Of a DNA stretch of 64,000 nucleotides, positions 61,533 through 64,000 are shown piece by piece. Source of the DNA: HK1 sp965202735 (lineage in GTDB: Bacteria; Pseudomonadota; Gammaproteobacteria; HK1); contig OZ241844.1 of assembly GCA_965202735.1 (NCBI GenBank), positions 1 through 64,000 on the forward strand, in the 5' to 3' direction. Made by a program: the position numbers and the translations under genes. Below the pieces are notes generated by a model that was given only the letters and a program-made list of their open reading frames with translations, had not been told where the DNA came from and did not search any database. Within the stretch, counting starts at the first letter, position 1, and each line of letters starts with the position of its first letter.

Positions 61533-63197
61533 ATGCCCAGAAAACCCAGCAGGCGCGAGACGACGGCCCCGGCCGCCACGGTTTCGGATCGAGAGGCGGT
61601 GGAGAAGATCGGCCGGCTCCGATCGTCCCTCGCGACGGGGAGGATCGGCCGGCGTGACTTCATGGTCACGGCCATCGCGCTCGGCCTGTCGACGACCGCC
61701 GCGTCCTCGATGTTCAACACCGCCCGGGCGGCGGCGAAGAAGGGAGGCCGGCTGCGTACCGGCACCACCGGCGGCGCGACCAGCGACGTCCTGGACCCCG
61801 GGCTCATCCTGGATTCCTACATGATCAACGTGCTGTTCGGACAGGTCCGCAACAACCTGACCGAGGTGTCCGCCACCGGCGAGCTGATTCCGGAGCTGGC
61901 GGAGAGCTGGGACTCCACCCCCGACGCGAAGACCTGGATGTTCAGGATTCGCCAGGGGGTCGAGTTCCACAACGGCAAGACCCTGGAGGTCCAGGACGTC
62001 GTCGACTCCATCAGGCACCATCTCGCCGAGGATTCGAAGTCCGCGGCAAAGGGCATCCTGAAGGGGATCGAGTCGGTCGAGGCCGACGGCAGGCATGGCG
62101 TCACGGTCCATCTGTCGGGCGGCGACGCCGACTTCCCGTTCCTGATGAGCGACTACCATGTCCTCATCTGCCCCTCCAACGGCGACGGCACCATCGACTG
62201 GCAGTCGGGAACCGGAACCGGCGGCTACGCCCTGGCCGAGCACGAGCCGGGCATCCGCACGCTGGTGAAGCGCAACCCGAACTACTGGAAGGAGGGCCGG
62301 GCCCACTTCGACGAGGTGGAGACGCTCCAGATTGCCGACCCGAACGCGCGGCTCAATGCCTTGCGGACGAACTCCGTCGACTGCATCAACAACGTGGACC
62401 CGAAGATCGTCGAGCGGCTGAAGCGGCTGCCGGGACTTCACGTCCGATCCGTGACCGGCAACAAGCAGCTTACCCTGCCGATGCGCACCGACACCGCGCC
62501 GTTCGACAACAACGACGTCCGGCTCGCCGTCAAGAACATCATCAACCGGCAGGAGTGGTTCGACAAGATCATCTTCGGCTACGGGGAGATCGGGAACGAC
62601 AACCCCATCGGCCCGGCCAACATCTACCGGGCCACCACCGACGAGCTGCCGCAGCGGATCTACGATCCGGACAGGGCGAAATACCACCTCAGGCAGGCCG
62701 GCATGGAAAACCTGAGCATCAGGTTCCATGCCGCCGAGACCGCTTTCAGCGGTGCGGTCAACGCCGGACAGTTGATGCGGGAGTCGGCCCGCCCGGCGGG
62801 TCTCGACATCGAGGTGGTGCGCGAGCCGGACGACGGCTACTGGTCCAACGTCTGGATGCAGAAGGCGTTCAGCGCCTGCTACTGGAGCGGCCGACCCACC
62901 GAGAACTGGATCTTCTCGCAGATCTACGCGGCGGACGCGAGCTGGAACGACACGTTCTGGAAGCACGGCCGGTTCAACGAGCTGCTGGTGCAGGCGCGAG
63001 CCGAGCTGGATACGGCGAAGCGCCGCGAGATGTACGTCGAGATGCAGCGCATCGTCCACGACGAAGGTGGGGTCGGCCTGCCCCTGTTCCAGGCGGACAC
63101 GATGGCGCACAGCGACAGGCTGTTCGTGCCGGAAGTCATCGGGAACAACTGGGAGCTGGACGGCCACAAGCACGCCGAGCGCTGGTGGTTCGCATAG
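61533..63197 (+). CDS. ABC transporter substrate-binding protein, peptide/amine type (SBP_bac_5), Tat-exported
   Basis: The 554-residue protein is exported by the Tat route: GRIGRRDFMVTAIALGL has the twin arginines R40-R41 and an ARAAA-like cleavage site near residue 68. The mature part shows the DppA/OppA family pattern (LIPELAESWDSTPDAKTWMF; GVEFHNGKTLEVQDV; LVKRNPNYWKEG; DVRLAVKNIINRQEW). It binds oligopeptides or related compounds in the periplasm. The permease and ATPase genes are not in the window. The start follows GGAG. Confidence 0.9.
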   Translation: MPRKPSRRETTAPAATVSDREAVEKIGRLRSSLATGRIGRRDFMVTAIALGLSTTAASSMFNTARAAAKKGGRLRTGTTGGATSDVLDPGLILDSYMINVLFGQVRNNLTEVSATGELIPELAESWDSTPDAKTWMFRIRQGVEFHNGKTLEVQDVVDSIRHHLAEDSKSAAKGILKGIESVEADGRHGVTVHLSGGDADFPFLMSDYHVLICPSNGDGTIDWQSGTGTGGYALAEHEPGIRTLVKRNPNYWKEGRAHFDEVETLQIADPNARLNALRTNSVDCINNVDPKIVERLKRLPGLHVRSVTGNKQLTLPMRTDTAPFDNNDVRLAVKNIINRQEWFDKIIFGYGEIGNDNPIGPANIYRATTDELPQRIYDPDRAKYHLRQAGMENLSIRFHAAETAFSGAVNAGQLMRESARPAGLDIEVVREPDDGYWSNVWMQKAFSACYWSGRPTENWIFSQIYAADASWNDTFWKHGRFNELLVQARAELDTAKRREMYVEMQRIVHDEGGVGLPLFQADTMAHSDRLFVPEVIGNNWELDGHKHAERWWFA

Positions 63198-63305
63198 GGC
63201 GCCGGCGAGAATGACCTTGCCGCGTATCGAGCGTGCCGTCCTGCAAGAGCGGAGCCTCTCCGGGGACAGTCGGCAATCTTGTTTCGGTCACTGTCCATGG
63301 TCGTG

Positions 63306-63343
63306 GCGAAGCGGCCGGCGTCGTTCGGCGCCGGCCGCTTCGC
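63306..63343. terminator. Strong hairpin between convergent genes
   Basis: Perfect 14-bp arms GCGAAGCGGCCGGC and GCCGGCCGCTTCGC surround a 10-base loop between the ends of the transporter gene and the aldolase gene. No T-run is seen. A bidirectional terminator is likely. Confidence 0.7.
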
Positions 63344-63484
63344 CTCGCCGGGACGTCCGCCGGAGCTCCGGACCCGGCTCCGGGAATCTCCGTATCGCAC
63401 CGAAGCTCCCGGGCCGGCGCTCCCCGGGGCTTCGAATTCGTCCCCGAGCCCTTTGCGGGGGCGCCGGGCCGGGAAACGCTCCGC

Positions 63485-64000
63485 CTACGCCCGGGCCGCG
63501 CGCCGGCGCGGCGCCTTCCCCGGTGGACGTGCGCCCGCGTCGTCCTGCAGTCCGTAGCTCGCGAATCCTTGTGCGGTGAGGTCGATGGCGGAGTCGCTCA
63601 GCAGCACCGGACCGCCGATCTGGAGGCTGAGGTAGTACTGGCGCGCGATGGTTTCCAGCTCGATCGCGCGCCACATGGCCTTGGCCAGGGTCCCGCCGAT
63701 CGCAATCATGCCGTGGTTGGCGAGAAGGCACGCGGTCCGGTCCCGGATCGCGTCGAGCGCGAGGTCGGCGAGCTCCTGGGTGCCGAAGGTCGCGTACCCG
63801 GCGCAGCGGATGCTGTTGCCGCCGAACGCGGCGATCATGTAGTGGCAGGCGGGGATCTCCCTGCGCGCGATCGCGAGCGTCGTGCAGTAGGGCGGATGGG
63901 CGTGCACCACGGCCTGCGCATCGGGGCGCTCGCGCAGCAGGTCGAGGTGGAATCGCCACTCCGTCGAAGGCCTCGCCGGCCCCTCCCAGGCGCCGCTGCC
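63485..64000 (-). CDS. Class II aldolase/adducin-family protein, N-terminus beyond the window
   Basis: The frame is open to the window edge, so the 5' end is missing. The visible 171 residues include the zinc-binding motif VVHAHPPYCTTLAIA, then YATFGTQELADLALDAIRDR, the ANHGMIAIGGTLAKAM His, and the C-terminal LETIARQYYLSLQIGGPVLL. Members are L-fuculose- or rhamnulose-phosphate aldolases or decarboxylases. The basic tail (about 15 residues) is low complexity. Confidence 0.88.
   Translation of the reverse strand, partial: GSGAWEGPARPSTEWRFHLDLLRERPDAQAVVHAHPPYCTTLAIARREIPACHYMIAAFGGNSIRCAGYATFGTQELADLALDAIRDRTACLLANHGMIAIGGTLAKAMWRAIELETIARQYYLSLQIGGPVLLSDSAIDLTAQGFASYGLQDDAGARPPGKAPRRRAARA

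Overview
The window is a 64-kb stretch of very GC-rich bacterial DNA. The gene set (HutI/HutF histidine breakdown, phytanoyl-CoA-type dioxygenases, hydantoinase subunits, a Mu-like prophage) suggests a proteobacterium. A DddP-like gene, if functional, would suggest a marine or marine-host-associated lifestyle. No rRNA, tRNA or universal marker is present, so the lineage cannot be fixed. Gene density is high, but the intergenic spaces are packed with short mobile-element-like repeats, and several genes are broken, fused or internally repeated. The picture is of a genome under active repeat transposition and gene decay.

Layout. 1-6 kb: a type III restriction-modification locus (mod - hicAB - res) whose mod gene is split by an IS4-family element. 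6-10.5 kb: an HD-domain hydrolase, an L-asparaginase preceded by two gene fossils, a RES/Xre toxin-antitoxin pair with a palindromic operator, and a nuclease-domain fragment. 10.5-14.4 kb: an Old-Yellow-Enzyme/FAD oxidoreductase, a choline-kinase-like phosphotransferase and a PhyH dioxygenase. 14.4-19 kb: hutI and hutF, separated and flanked by dense repeat clusters. 19-22 kb: a hypothetical protein, a NYN RNase-like protein, a VOC protein and a ChaC-like protein. 22.3-33 kb: archaeal-type phosphopantothenate synthetase and pantoate kinase genes coupled to hyuA, an enolase-superfamily enzyme, hyuB, a CobW GTPase and an amidohydrolase. 33-38.4 kb: a DddP-like M24 protein, two PaaI-type thioesterases, a polysaccharide deacetylase, a VOC protein and a TauE/SafE permease. 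38.5-40.3 kb: a tightly overlapping operon of a dual-OB-like protein and two DUF488 proteins. 40.5-45.8 kb: two same-length (1152-bp) IS630-family elements in inverted orientation, flanking a MoxR ATPase and an AlbA_2 (Schlafen-type) protein. 45.8-55.4 kb: a Mu-like prophage remnant (lysis, terminase, methylase, portal-MuF fusion, gpG). 55.4-64 kb: a CoxE-like VWA protein, an AAA/PD-(D/E)XK protein, an SMP-30/isochorismatase chimera, a DAO-family oxidase, a Tat-exported ABC substrate-binding protein and the start of a class II aldolase.

Four intergenic repeat families can be defined by hand: A (about 60 bp, inverted-repeat), B (203 bp, four copies, no obvious target duplication), C (about 131 bp, terminal inverted repeats, 10-bp target duplications) and D (about 122 bp, terminal inverted repeats, 9-bp target duplications). 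They are nested (C inside A near 17.3 kb, D inside C near 26.4 kb), which proves successive insertion. A fifth GC-rich palindrome family (E) and a degenerate family (F) surround the hut genes.

The most interesting candidates are: the archaeal-type CoA-precursor gene pair translationally coupled to a hydantoinase subunit; the portal-MuF-zincin triple fusion in the prophage; the overlapping OB/DUF488/DUF488 operon; the orientation-conserved 203-bp repeat B; and an inferred IS630-mediated inversion that would have separated a MoxR gene from its CoxE partner.
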